64,000 nucleotides of DNA, taken from Bacteroides fragilis NCTC 9343 (lineage in GTDB: Bacteria > Bacteroidota > Bacteroidia > Bacteroidales > Bacteroidaceae). Numbering within the stretch: the stretch's first letter is position 1; every line of letters begins with the position of its first letter. The notes beneath the pieces were generated by a model, which had not been told where the DNA came from, ran no database searches, and saw nothing but the letters and a program-made list of their open reading frames with translations. Of this stretch, positions 1-7,839 are shown piece after piece. The translations under genes were made by a program, and so were the position numbers. Location of the stretch: the NCBI RefSeq assembly GCF_000025985.1, contig NC_003228.3, positions 1,922,001 through 1,986,000 of the forward strand. Direction: 5' to 3'.

Positions 1-425
1 CGTGAGAGTGTCAGGGAGCCTTGAAACAGATTGAAACCGATTTCCCAGGACTTGTTGGCGTTTATATTCAGTCCGTCCGGAGTATTGAAGTTGATGCCGT
101 CAGAGAGCCGTGTGTATCCCATATAGAATCCGGCAATATGCGGGTCGAACCGATAATGGTTCTTTCTTTTGACGAAGGGGACAGTGAATGCCGTGCGGCG
201 TTCGGTAGTTTGTCCGTCCGTATAGATTCCCTCAAAAATCTGATCGTTCTCTATCGTATCGCCGTGCGAAGACTGTTCGTAAAGTTTTACCTTTATTTTC
301 CCTTCGTTTTCTTTAATCAGGATTTTGCGTCCGTTGACGTAAAGAGTCGTGTCTTGCGAAATGCCTTCTTGAGCCATTCCCGCCATCGGGATCAGCATAA
401 ACAGTAATAAATAAATGTGTTTCAT
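1..425 (-). CDS. Outer-membrane-type protein, N-terminal part (runs off the left edge)
   Basis: The frame opens at an ATG (425) and stays open to base 1, so only the first about 141 residues are present. It starts with a signal peptide (MKHIYLLLFMLIPMAGMAQ, cut after AMAQ-like site) followed by a polar segment with strand-like alternation (YVNGRKILIKEN, HYRFDPHIAGFYMGYTRL). The GFYMGYTRLSD stretch resembles the start of an outer-membrane beta-barrel. It lies 13 bases after the DUF4252 gene, so it is probably the last visible gene of the sigma-factor operon. Identity beyond 'secreted, possibly barrel' cannot be settled without the missing part. Confidence 0.7.
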   Translation of the reverse strand, partial: MKHIYLLLFMLIPMAGMAQEGISQDTTLYVNGRKILIKENEGKIKVKLYEQSSHGDTIENDQIFEGIYTDGQTTERRTAFTVPFVKRKNHYRFDPHIAGFYMGYTRLSDGINFNTPDGLNINANKSWEIGFNLFQGSLTLS

Positions 426-438
426 ATTCTTATAATGT

Positions 439-888
439 TTAGTTTTTTTTCATAAATAACATGGTTACCAGATCGTCTGCATCCAACTCGCCCTCGATGT
501 AAATCAGGGTAGCCGAGCCTTTTTTACCGGTTTTGAACAGGATGAACCGGTTGACATCTTCTTTTAGCTGGGGCAATTGATAATAGCCGGACTGGATTTG
601 TCCGCCTGCCACCACTTCCTTCACTTTCTTTGCCTTCTTTTTGTCAGCATCCAGACAGTTGAGAATGGTGGGCAGTGCTTCTTCAACGTCTTTAAAGACA
701 AGGCTTTTATAGAGAGTCATCTGGTAGGTTTCCAGCATTTCGTTGGACAGCTCTACCATAGTCACTCCTTTTTGTTTACCGTATTTCTGGAATACGGAAG
801 CTATTTGTAGTCCCTGTTGTGCTCTTGCCATGCCGGAGGCGACAGTAAGTAGCAGGATAATCCATGTGGTGCGAATGACTTTATTCAT
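439..888 (-). CDS. DUF4252-type secreted protein
   Basis: 149 residues with an N-terminal signal peptide ending near ARA-QQ (about residue 23). The remainder resembles the small DUF4252 proteins that Bacteroidetes commonly encode next to ECF sigma factors; the function of that family is unknown to me. It is downstream of the sigma and anti-sigma-like genes on the same strand (28 bases after the previous stop) and is therefore probably co-transcribed and exported to the periplasm or outer membrane. Family assignment is from overall look (signal peptide, length, MVELSNEML start of domain) and operon context. Confidence 0.7.
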   Translation of the reverse strand: MNKVIRTTWIILLLTVASGMARAQQGLQIASVFQKYGKQKGVTMVELSNEMLETYQMTLYKSLVFKDVEEALPTILNCLDADKKKAKKVKEVVAGGQIQSGYYQLPQLKEDVNRFILFKTGKKGSATLIYIEGELDADDLVTMLFMKKN

Positions 889-916
889 ACTTCGTTTCTT
901 TTATTATTTTCTTTTT

Positions 917-1342
917 TTATTCGGAGAACAGCGTAGCGAATACTTCCTCCTCGCTGATACTCACATCACGAAACGCGATCATGGCTTGTTCGCGTACCAG
1001 TTTGGCATCGGTATAGCATTTCCCGTCAATGATTACATAATTAGCGGTTGAGGTGTTGAAATGTCGGTTGAGACCGGCAATACCCAATATAAGCAATATT
1101 CCGGCAGCCATTCCGCTGAATATGTAAAGTAGACGGCGGCGTAGAGGGACAGAAGTTTTCGGAACTTCGGGGACGGCAGTCTTGCTCTGCCGGTTCTCTT
1201 CGTTGAGGAAAGCAAACATCGGGCGGTACATCTGCAGATGTTCCGGTATGATGCCCCGGGTGAAAAAACGGCGGAGCTCACGTTCTTCTTCGCAGGTGGT
1301 TTCCCCTTCAAAATACTTGTTCAATAATTCTTCTATATTCAT
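917..1342 (-). CDS. Single-pass membrane protein, probable anti-sigma factor
   Basis: 141 residues if translation starts at the ATG at 1342. That start overlaps the sigma-factor stop codon as ATGA, which implies translational coupling; a longer in-frame reading from 1444 lies inside the sigma gene and is unlikely. The N-terminal about 60 residues are acidic and helical (MNIEELLNKYFEGETTCEEE), followed by one membrane span at about residues 71-91 (LLYIFSGMAAGILLILGIAGL-like, hydrophobic) and a C-terminal extracytoplasmic part. Cytoplasmic helical head plus one span plus coupling to an ECF sigma gene is the usual layout of an anti-sigma factor, but no zinc-binding HxxxCxxC motif is present, so the role is inferred. 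Confidence 0.6.
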   Translation of the reverse strand: MNIEELLNKYFEGETTCEEERELRRFFTRGIIPEHLQMYRPMFAFLNEENRQSKTAVPEVPKTSVPLRRRLLYIFSGMAAGILLILGIAGLNRHFNTSTANYVIIDGKCYTDAKLVREQAMIAFRDVSISEEEVFATLFSE

Positions 1343-1860
1343 GCTTCGTTTCTCCTTTTTCTTTGTTGTATGGTTTGCAGGTAAATGTCTCTTACTTTTT
1401 TCCGTGCCCTGGATAAATTGCTGCGGATGGCTTCGGAGCTGCATCCTGTTATCTCGGCGATTTCTTCGGTTTCGTACTCTTCTACATCTTTCATCCGGAG
1501 GATGGTCTGTTGCAGAGGTGGAAGTGTACTGATGATATGTCGCATCAGGCTGAATTCGTCTTTCTCTTCAAGCAAGCGTTCGGGGGTGGCGACCGGACTG
1601 GCAGCCTGTACGCTGTCGAGCGATAGGTTGTCGGGATGTTTCCCTCTGAGGATATCCATGCAGGTATGATGGGTCATAGTCATGGCAAGGGCCTCAATGC
1701 TATGGTATTCGTCCAGTTTCGGACGAAGGTTCCATAACTTCAGCATCACTTCCTGCACGGCATCTTCGGCATCCGAGTGGTCATCTGTCAACTTCCGCGC
1801 ATAACTAAGCAGTTTGTCGCGGAGTGGAAGAACGGCTATTTTGAATTGTTTTAGTTCCAT
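1339..1860 (-). CDS. ECF-type RNA polymerase sigma-70 family factor
   Basis: 173 residues, the usual ECF sigma length. Region 2 is visible at about residues 20-45 (YARKLTDDHSDAEDAVQEV, the acidic AEDAVQEV helix) and region 4 at about 115-162 (LPPLQQTILRM, then a helix-turn-helix EIAEITGCSSEAIRSNLSRA). It directs core polymerase to a small regulon, usually including its own operon. It is the first gene of a minus-strand unit with the coupled membrane protein, the DUF4252 protein and an outer-membrane-type protein. The inducing signal is not evident from the sequence. Confidence 0.92.
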   Translation of the reverse strand: MELKQFKIAVLPLRDKLLSYARKLTDDHSDAEDAVQEVMLKLWNLRPKLDEYHSIEALAMTMTHHTCMDILRGKHPDNLSLDSVQAASPVATPERLLEEKDEFSLMRHIISTLPPLQQTILRMKDVEEYETEEIAEITGCSSEAIRSNLSRARKKVRDIYLQTIQQRKRRNEA

Positions 1861-1916
1861 TTACATAAGCAAGACGGAGAAGGAAGGAAAACGTGACATG
1901 GAAAAGATAAAAAAAT

Positions 1917-2005
1917 GATGAACGATCAACAATAAGTAGTATCCTGACAGGTGGAATGTAGTGTGAGGTAAGACGATCTCTATCGTTTATGGTTGATCGT
2001 TCATC
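1917..2005. repeat. Intergenic inverted repeat (GAACGATCAAC word dyad)
   Basis: Left arm GATGAACGATCAAC at 1917-1930 is perfectly complementary to GTTGATCGTTCATC at 1992-2005, with about 60 bases between. The right arm continues with another copy of the word (GTTCATCGTTCATT). It sits between the oxidoreductase stop codon (2014) and the sigma operon. It could fold in the transcript of either side; there is no clear T-tract, so calling it a terminator would be a guess. Confidence 0.6.
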
Positions 2006-2013
2006 GTTCATTA

Positions 2014-3000
2014 TCAGATCTTTCCCAATATTTTATCCATCACCCAGTTAGTCGTTGTGGCACTTTCGCCATCACACGAACAGGTGGATTTTCCAAGAAG
2101 ATGGTCTACTACGGCCTGAATCAAGGGCTGCTGTACGTGTTCAGGGTTTTCTACCACTATTTCTTCACGTCCTCTTTCAGTATGGAGGGCAATCGGGTCA
2201 TAGGTAAATACGGAGAAGCAGATCATGCCTTTATCGCCGATAATTTCGATACGGTCTTCGCGGGCCGAATCATGGGCTACGAAGCACCACGAACCGCTCC
2301 CTACCAATCCGTTGTCGAACTGGAAACATGCGCTCAGTGTATCTTCTGCCGGATAGAGTCCGCCACGGTTGCTTTTATAGCCACTGGCTTCGAGTATGCA
2401 GCCGAACATCTCCTGCAGAAGGTCGATCTGGTGTGGTGCGAGGTCATAGAAGTATCCTCCTCCGGCAATATCGGCCTGTACACGCCAGGGCAGATTCTCT
2501 CTGTTATAGTCCAGATCGCGAGGGGGCTGTGCAAAACGGATCTGTACGTTGATTACATTGCCGATCGTACCTTTGTCCACCAGTTCCTTCACTTTCATAA
2601 AGTAAGGCAGGTAACGCCGGTAGTAGGCTACAAAACAAGGGACTCCCGTCTCTTGTGAGATGCGGTTGATGCGGGCACACTCTTCGTAAGTCTGTGCCAT
2701 TGGCTTTTCGATATAAACCGGTTTTCCGGCTTTCATGGACATGATGGCATAAGTGGCGTGTGAAGAGGGCGGAGTGGCTATGTATACGGCATTTACTTCC
2801 GGATCGTCTATTAACTCTTGTGCGTCGTCATACCACTTCGGTATGTTCCGCTCTTTAGCATAGGCTTTGGCTTTTTTACCGTCACGGCTCATGACTGCCA
2901 CTACTTTGGAGCCTTCTACTTTCTGAAAAGCAGGTCCGCTTTTGTATTTGGTCACCTCTCCGCAACCAATGAATCCCCATTTTATAATCTTATTGCTCAT
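2014..3000 (-). CDS. Gfo/Idh/MocA family NAD(P)-dependent oxidoreductase
   Basis: 328 residues. The N-terminal Rossmann fold has the dinucleotide motif GFIGCGEVTKY (residues 9-19), and the family's EKP motif is at 98-100 (IEKPMAQTYEE), where the lysine contributes to catalysis. Members oxidise or epimerise sugars, inositols and related polyols with NAD(P); the substrate cannot be read from sequence. It appears monocistronic, with its own promoter-like element just upstream and an inverted repeat downstream. Cytoplasmic, no signal peptide. Confidence 0.88.
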   Translation of the reverse strand: MSNKIIKWGFIGCGEVTKYKSGPAFQKVEGSKVVAVMSRDGKKAKAYAKERNIPKWYDDAQELIDDPEVNAVYIATPPSSHATYAIMSMKAGKPVYIEKPMAQTYEECARINRISQETGVPCFVAYYRRYLPYFMKVKELVDKGTIGNVINVQIRFAQPPRDLDYNRENLPWRVQADIAGGGYFYDLAPHQIDLLQEMFGCILEASGYKSNRGGLYPAEDTLSACFQFDNGLVGSGSWCFVAHDSAREDRIEIIGDKGMICFSVFTYDPIALHTERGREEIVVENPEHVQQPLIQAVVDHLLGKSTCSCDGESATTTNWVMDKILGKI

Positions 3001-3021
3001 ATCTTTTTATTTATCGTTCCG

Positions 3022-3050
3022 CAAATATACTCAATTCTGCCGAAAGCAAA
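3022..3050 (-). promoter_or_regulatory. Bacteroidetes-type promoter for the oxidoreductase gene
   Basis: On the minus strand TATATTTG (3029 to 3022) matches the -7 element TAnnTTTG, and TTTG at 3050 to 3047 is a -33 element with 17 bases between, slightly shorter than the usual 19. The start codon follows about 20 bases downstream. Confidence 0.5.
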
Positions 3051-3115
3051 GAATGATTTACAGTTATCCTGATAGAGATCGTTCGCGTTCGTCCCTTAGT
3101 GTGATAGCATCGGGT

Positions 3116-3196
3116 GTACAACTCATGCACGACGAGTTGTACCACTCGTACACGACCAGTTGCTCAACTCGTACTGTACCAGTTGTACAACTGGTA
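3116..3196. repeat. Cluster of palindromic GTACAACT words
   Basis: GTACAACTC (3116-3124) pairs with GAGTTGTAC (3134-3142), and a perfect 20-bp palindrome, TACCAGTTGTACAACTGGTA, occupies 3177-3196. Between them are further degenerate versions of the same word (CAGTTGCTCAACTCGTAC). The cluster lies in the intergenic space upstream of the oxidoreductase promoter and downstream of the solute-binding-domain gene. No T-tract follows it, so it looks more like a protein-binding or repeat element than a simple terminator. Confidence 0.65.
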
Positions 3197-3238
3197 ACTG
3201 TTATCTTTAAAAGAGACGGGAGGAGGGAAGAAAGCCGG

Positions 3239-4063
3239 TTATTGTTTCCCGTAATATTTGCGATAAACGGACTGGTATTCTCCTTTTTTTCGGAAGTCGG
3301 ATAGCCATGTATTCAGGCTGTCGAGTAGGGCGGGAGATTGCTTGCTGACTCCCCATGAATAGAATTGCGTGAAACTGATGGCGGTATTGATATCGAGCTG
3401 GGGTAGCGAGTCCACAGCCATCCGGGCGATGCCCTCGTCACATACGGCATAATCGATGTCTCCGTGAGCAACCATTGCGATCAGTTGCTCGGAACCATAT
3501 TTCTCTATTTCGTTAACATAGATCGTATCGCCTATTTCATTGCTCAGGTTGCGGATACGCAGGATGGAGGGAGATCCTTTGACGACATTCAATGTTTTGC
3601 CTGCCAGGTCGAGTTGGCTTCTGATGGCAAGTGAATCGTTTTCTCCGACTTTGCGTTGCACCAGGACTTGTTTGCTTAAAATGATAGGGGAGGTGAGGAG
3701 CAGCGAGTCTTTCAGTTCACTCGTAGCCGGTATGCCATAAGCCACTACATCATACGTTCCGTTGGCCAGCCCTTCCAGCCGTTGATTGAAGCTCATCACC
3801 GGAGAGACCTGTACCTGTAAACCTTTGTCGCGCGCAAACGCCTCTATCAGTTCGTAATGGAATCCCGAAACCGTATCTCCATCCACATAGAAGCTGATGG
3901 AGTTGTATTCTGTTGCAGCATGAAGAATGCCGCTTTCTTTGATCTCGGCATAATCCCGCGGATGTCCTTTGGGCTTCTCTTTGCGGGGCCAACAGGTGAC
4001 AACGAGGGCTGATATCAGTCCCAATACAACGTATTTCAGATACTTAGGTCTCAGTAGATTCAT
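3239..4063 (-). CDS. Solute-binding (SBP family 3) domain protein, membrane-anchored
   Basis: 274 residues: a short N-terminal hydrophobic segment (about residues 10-24, YVVLGLISALVVTC) then one periplasmic binding-protein family 3 domain (GILHAATEYNSISFYVDG, FHYELIEAFARDKGLQV, NGTYDVVAYGI). The VVTC sequence is a poor lipobox, so either a signal anchor or an atypical lipoprotein is possible. The same domain forms the N-terminal half of the lytic transglycosylase MltF, but here there is no catalytic SLT domain. No permease or ATPase gene is adjacent; the neighbour 8 bases upstream is a putative porin, so both probably form one transcript. Confidence 0.75.
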   Translation of the reverse strand: MNLLRPKYLKYVVLGLISALVVTCWPRKEKPKGHPRDYAEIKESGILHAATEYNSISFYVDGDTVSGFHYELIEAFARDKGLQVQVSPVMSFNQRLEGLANGTYDVVAYGIPATSELKDSLLLTSPIILSKQVLVQRKVGENDSLAIRSQLDLAGKTLNVVKGSPSILRIRNLSNEIGDTIYVNEIEKYGSEQLIAMVAHGDIDYAVCDEGIARMAVDSLPQLDINTAISFTQFYSWGVSKQSPALLDSLNTWLSDFRKKGEYQSVYRKYYGKQ

Positions 4064-4071
4064 GGCGGCAG

Positions 4072-6114
4072 TTAGTCATAGAAGTTCCAGGAAACACCAA
4101 TCTTAAACAGGCGCGGGTTGATGGGGTAATGGGGTGACAAGAAATAATTCGAGTTACCCATTCCCTGATTGACGTGGTACATCATCGCGAAAAGGCGCGT
4201 ACGTTTCAATTGCAGGTTGGCATATACATTGATGATCGGATAACCGCCAATCTTTACCTGGTCGTCTTCCGGTTGCAAGTGGAACTGCTGGATGGCGGGA
4301 GTATATGCCGGAGCATAATATTTGGTGAAATAGCGTACGTCGGCTCCCAATTGTACGTGAAGCACTTTCTTAGCCAGTGTTGTCTGGATATAGAGGTTAT
4401 GGTATAGTGAAAGTTCGGGCAGGGGTAACACGGTGTTGTTGCTCGACTTTTGCCAGGTCACTTCATTGTCCAGATGAAGAATGCCCAGGCGGAAGTTTTG
4501 TGACAGAGTGGCGGAAAGCACTTGGATATTACCTCCATTCTGTTGGGGCAATGCTTTTTGATTGAAATACGTATAGTTCTTGATGTTTTCCACTCCGGCT
4601 TTCAGGTTGGTTTGCCAATGTTCTATGTTCAGCTCACCTTCCAGTCGGGTACGGAATTCTTTTTCCATATTGTCATTGTCCCAATAGAAGTACTTGGAGT
4701 GATAATGACGCATATAGAATGCGGGAAGAGTGTTACTGATGGATCCGCGGGCAATAAAGCTGACCGTGTCTTTCCATAAGCGGAAGTTCAGGTCGAGGTC
4801 GGCGTTGACACGGAATTGCCCGATCGCTTTATCCAGGATTCCCACTTCACCCATGGCGCGGTAGTGGAGTGTTTTTCCCTGGCGTTTGGCCAGTTCACCT
4901 CCGACAAAGACTTCATGTTCGCTGTATTTATCCACGCTTACAGAGTCCCGGTCCATAAGCCGGTAATTGCTTAACTTATGCGAGATGAAAGCTGTCAGCC
5001 CGGCTTTGGCATATTTATTGAAACCCTCGAGCAGTGCGATTCCCAATGTGTTTTTGACTCCGATATAACTGGTAGAGTCATTCACCAATTTGTTTCCGGG
5101 TTGGATATAAGCCTCCGGATAAATTTTGTACAGTTCGTCCTCCGAAGTAAACTGGTGGCGGCTGCGTTCCACTTTCATCGTGTGGATGAAACTGGTGACC
5201 GGAACGAACTCTGTCTTTTGAGTGTTGGTTGTGTCATCTTTGGCTTTCTCCACTTCACGCGTGAATCCCAGTTTATAGCGTTGGGTGAGGAATATGTAAA
5301 AGTCTTTGTTACGATTGGCGCTTTTGCTCAACAGGGTAGGGATATTCTGCGATTCGTATTCCTTTTTTCCCTCCGCCATCTCTTCCGGACGGGTGATGTA
5401 ACGGTCGTCGGTGATACCGCCATTCTCGTTCATCTTCAGATAATTGTTGCTGTACAGTAAAGTGGCTTCATAGCGGTCGCCAATGTAACTTCCGAAAAGT
5501 GCGGCATTAAAGTAAGAGGTATTCTGGTTGTTATAATATCCCCGTCCGTACAGGTAATCGAAGTTGAAACCAAATGCCAGCCGTTTATTCACATTAACAG
5601 AAAAGTAAGACTTAAACCGTTCTTCTCCATTGATCTTATTACCGGCTTTATAGTAGGTAAGATTGGTGAAGGGCACGTTACTGTTGGTGAAGTTGAATTC
5701 GTCGGGACGTATGAAGAAGCTTGAAAAAGGTTCCATAAAGATGGTCGGTTCCGCGTCCCGACGTTCAAAGAAGAGGCGGGACAGACGGGGAGAACCTAAA
5801 TTGCCCAGATAATTATAATGTCCTGTCAGACCTTCTACCAGGTTGGTGTTCTGAAACATGTGGGTTGCGGTATCAGCCGGGATTCTTTGAATCGTCCCCA
5901 GGTTTTCGCTGACGTGCCACATATAAAGTGTCGGAGGAAGTCCCTGTATCTCAACGTCTGTACTATCTTCCTGAACCCGCATGGCCGGGTCTATCTGGTT
6001 GCCGTTGGCATCTCTGCCGGTACGGGGATCAACTTGTTGTGTAGGGTTGAACTGTGCCTGTGCGGTCAGCAAACCTACAACAAGGAGTATATATGTAAGT
6101 AGGATTCGTCTCAT
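4072..6114 (-). CDS. Putative outer-membrane porin (Bacteroidetes type)
   Basis: About 680 residues with a signal peptide ending at QAQ (MRRILLTYILLVVGLLTAQAQ) and a long series of amphipathic strands (for example RYEATLLYSNNYLKMN, LFAMMYHVNQGM) ending in a terminal aromatic-rich strand (FKIGVSWNFYD), as expected for an outer-membrane barrel. It resembles the large 'putative porin' family of Bacteroidetes. I chose the ATG at 6114 because a TATCTTTG promoter element covers 6124-6131 and therefore overlaps the alternative ATG at 6126. Substrate unknown; the co-transcribed gene is the solute-binding-domain protein. Confidence 0.8.
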   Translation of the reverse strand: MRRILLTYILLVVGLLTAQAQFNPTQQVDPRTGRDANGNQIDPAMRVQEDSTDVEIQGLPPTLYMWHVSENLGTIQRIPADTATHMFQNTNLVEGLTGHYNYLGNLGSPRLSRLFFERRDAEPTIFMEPFSSFFIRPDEFNFTNSNVPFTNLTYYKAGNKINGEERFKSYFSVNVNKRLAFGFNFDYLYGRGYYNNQNTSYFNAALFGSYIGDRYEATLLYSNNYLKMNENGGITDDRYITRPEEMAEGKKEYESQNIPTLLSKSANRNKDFYIFLTQRYKLGFTREVEKAKDDTTNTQKTEFVPVTSFIHTMKVERSRHQFTSEDELYKIYPEAYIQPGNKLVNDSTSYIGVKNTLGIALLEGFNKYAKAGLTAFISHKLSNYRLMDRDSVSVDKYSEHEVFVGGELAKRQGKTLHYRAMGEVGILDKAIGQFRVNADLDLNFRLWKDTVSFIARGSISNTLPAFYMRHYHSKYFYWDNDNMEKEFRTRLEGELNIEHWQTNLKAGVENIKNYTYFNQKALPQQNGGNIQVLSATLSQNFRLGILHLDNEVTWQKSSNNTVLPLPELSLYHNLYIQTTLAKKVLHVQLGADVRYFTKYYAPAYTPAIQQFHLQPEDDQVKIGGYPIINVYANLQLKRTRLFAMMYHVNQGMGNSNYFLSPHYPINPRLFKIGVSWNFYD

Positions 6115-6123
6115 AATTAGCCG

Positions 6124-6131
6124 CAAAGATA
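6124..6131 (-). promoter_or_regulatory. -7 promoter element, porin gene
   Basis: TATCTTTG on the minus strand fits TAnnTTTG. The ATG at 6114 begins about ten bases after the box, so the transcript would have almost no 5' leader. No convincing -33 TTTG was found. Confidence 0.45.
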
Positions 6132-6141
6132 CTTATTAAAA

Positions 6142-6230
6142 TGAGAATTGAGAATTGAAATTTAAAAATTATCCGCTATCTCTGCCTGTGGCATAGCTAA
6201 TAATTTTTAAATTCCGATTCTCAATTCTCA
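6142..6230. repeat. Long imperfect inverted repeat (TGAGAATTG word dyad)
   Basis: The arm at 6142-6172 (TGAGAATTGAGAATTG then AAATTTAAAAATTAT) pairs with 6200-6230 (ATAATTTTTAAATT, then CGATTCTCAATTCTCA), about 30 bp with a few mismatches. One arm holds a tandem repeat of GAGAATT. It lies just after the last gene of the ferredoxin oxidoreductase operon and before the porin promoter; it may end transcription of the operon. Confidence 0.6.
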
Positions 6231-6236
6231 GTCAGT

Positions 6237-6779
6237 TTAAGCTTCTCTGATCAGTTCCATCCCTTTTTTGATGGCCTCTTCGTTCATCGGGATCAGGTGA
6301 TGGTGGCGTTCGGGCAAAGTTTTCTTCAAACCTTTCACTACATTTTCTAAAGTGACAATGGGGCGAAGTTTCAGCAATCCTCCCAGCACGATCATGTTGA
6401 ATGCTTTAGCATTGTTCATTTCATTGGCCGCATCCATTGCATCGATGCGGTACACCTTGATATCCTTGCGGGTAGGCGGGTTGATAATGCCGTATCCGTC
6501 GTAGATCAGGATACCTCCGGGTTTCACACGGCTTTCGAACTTTTCCAGTGAAGGCTGATTCAGAATGATAGCTGTATCATATTTGCTCAAGATCGGTGAA
6601 GAGATCTTGTCGTCACTTACAATGACTGTAACGTTGGCTGTTCCGCCACGTTGCTCAGGACCATAAGCCGGCATCCAGGTCACTTCTTTGCCCTCCATCA
6701 GTCCGGAATAGGCTAAAATCTTTCCCATAGACAGTACACCCTGTCCACCGAATCCTGCTATAATTATTTCTTCTTTCAT
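6237..6779 (-). CDS. 2-oxoacid:ferredoxin oxidoreductase, gamma subunit
   Basis: 180 residues of the gamma-subunit fold, with the signature GFGGQGVLSMGK at residues 9-20 and PAYGPEQRGGTANVTV at about 38-53. The gamma subunit takes part in CoA binding and completes the active complex that converts a 2-oxoacid plus CoA to acyl-CoA, CO2 and reduced ferredoxin. It is the last gene of the operon, 18 bases after the beta subunit. Whether the complex is 2-oxoglutarate-type (Kor) or branched-chain (Vor) cannot be decided by eye. Confidence 0.88.
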   Translation of the reverse strand: MKEEIIIAGFGGQGVLSMGKILAYSGLMEGKEVTWMPAYGPEQRGGTANVTVIVSDDKISSPILSKYDTAIILNQPSLEKFESRVKPGGILIYDGYGIINPPTRKDIKVYRIDAMDAANEMNNAKAFNMIVLGGLLKLRPIVTLENVVKGLKKTLPERHHHLIPMNEEAIKKGMELIREA

Positions 6780-6797
6780 CTTAATGATATTAACTTA

Positions 6798-7559
6798 TTA
6801 TTTATCTTTCAAGTCGCCAAGAGGATAGAAGGGGAACATGTGTTCTTCCATCCATTTGTTGGCTTTCTCCGGAGTCATTTTCCAGCCGGAACTACAGGTC
6901 GAAACGATTTCTACCAGGTTGGAGCCTTTTCCGTTCATTGAATTTTCAAAAGCTTTACGGATTGCTTTTTTAGCTTTCCGGATAGCCGGAACGGATTGTA
7001 CCGACTGACGGGTTACGTAAGCTGTACCTTCCAGTTGGGCAGCAATCTCAGTTATCTTCAACGGATATCCGTGGAGTTCCGGATCACGTCCATAAGGACA
7101 AGTGGCGGTTTTCATTCCCATCAGGGTAGTAGGAGCCATCTGGCCTCCGGTCATACCGTAAATGGCATTGTTGATAAAGATAATCGTAATATTTTCACCA
7201 CGATTCAATGCGTGGATAGTCTCTGCCGTACCGATGCAGGCAAGGTCGCCATCTCCCTGATAGGTGAACACCAGGCGATCCGGCCAAAGACGTTTGATGG
7301 CAGTGGCAAGTGCCGGCGCACGTCCGTGTGCAGCTTCCTGCCAGTCAATGTCAAGGTAATTGTAGATAAATACAGCGCAACCTACGGGTGAGATACCGAC
7401 TGCTTTGTCTTCCAGTCCCATCTCCTCGATTACTTCGGCAATCAGTTTATGTACAACGCCGTGGCTGCAACCCGGACAATAGTGCATGCCATTGTCGTTC
7501 ATCAGAGTCGGTTTCTTATAAACCAGATTCTCGGGCTTGATTATTTCTTCTTTCGTCAT
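6798..7559 (-). CDS. 2-oxoacid:ferredoxin oxidoreductase, beta (thiamine diphosphate) subunit
   Basis: 253 residues. The thiamine diphosphate and magnesium site is visible as GDGDLACIG (102-110) followed by NNAIYGMTGGQ (130-140). MHYCPGCSHG (25-34) is the conserved N-terminal cysteine motif. The subunit carries the decarboxylation chemistry of the complex. It is translated after the 57-residue membrane protein and before the gamma subunit. A beta subunit of this length, without its own iron-sulfur domain, fits the four-subunit enzymes, which use a separate small ferredoxin subunit; that gene is at 8934-9161. Confidence 0.9.
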   Translation of the reverse strand: MTKEEIIKPENLVYKKPTLMNDNGMHYCPGCSHGVVHKLIAEVIEEMGLEDKAVGISPVGCAVFIYNYLDIDWQEAAHGRAPALATAIKRLWPDRLVFTYQGDGDLACIGTAETIHALNRGENITIIFINNAIYGMTGGQMAPTTLMGMKTATCPYGRDPELHGYPLKITEIAAQLEGTAYVTRQSVQSVPAIRKAKKAIRKAFENSMNGKGSNLVEIVSTCSSGWKMTPEKANKWMEEHMFPFYPLGDLKDK

Positions 7560-7655
7560 AACTTCTTTTTTTTATCTTTAAGTGACCGGGCTTGCTTGTT
7601 CTAAGTTCGGGTGTCTTAAACTACGCAGACTTAAAATGCTTCAAGGCCCGGATAC

Positions 7656-7829
7656 TTATCTGTTGGTGAACCGTATAAAAAACTCCATCAGCTTGACAAA
7701 AATTGCCGCGCCGCATACGTAGATAAACACCTTAAAGTCGTCCTTCGCAACGAAGTAGGTGATAATAGCTGCCAGAGCCAATATCATAAACAGTATGTTC
7801 AATACGTTTCTTATTTTATCGGGATTCAT
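7656..7829 (-). CDS. 57-residue membrane protein inside the oxidoreductase operon
   Basis: An ATG at 7829 opens 57 codons ending in TAA at 7656. The product has two hydrophobic segments (about residues 11-27, LNILFMILALAAIITYF, and 33-46, KVFIYVCGAAIFVK) with a short charged loop (AKDD) between and a basic C-terminus, so it looks like a two-span inner-membrane protein. It starts 10 bases after the alpha-subunit stop codon and lies about 96 bases before the beta-subunit start. I do not recognise a family. Its position suggests it might attach the complex to the membrane, but that is only inferred. Confidence 0.7.
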   Translation of the reverse strand: MNPDKIRNVLNILFMILALAAIITYFVAKDDFKVFIYVCGAAIFVKLMEFFIRFTNR

Positions 7830-7839
7830 CGTACTGTAG

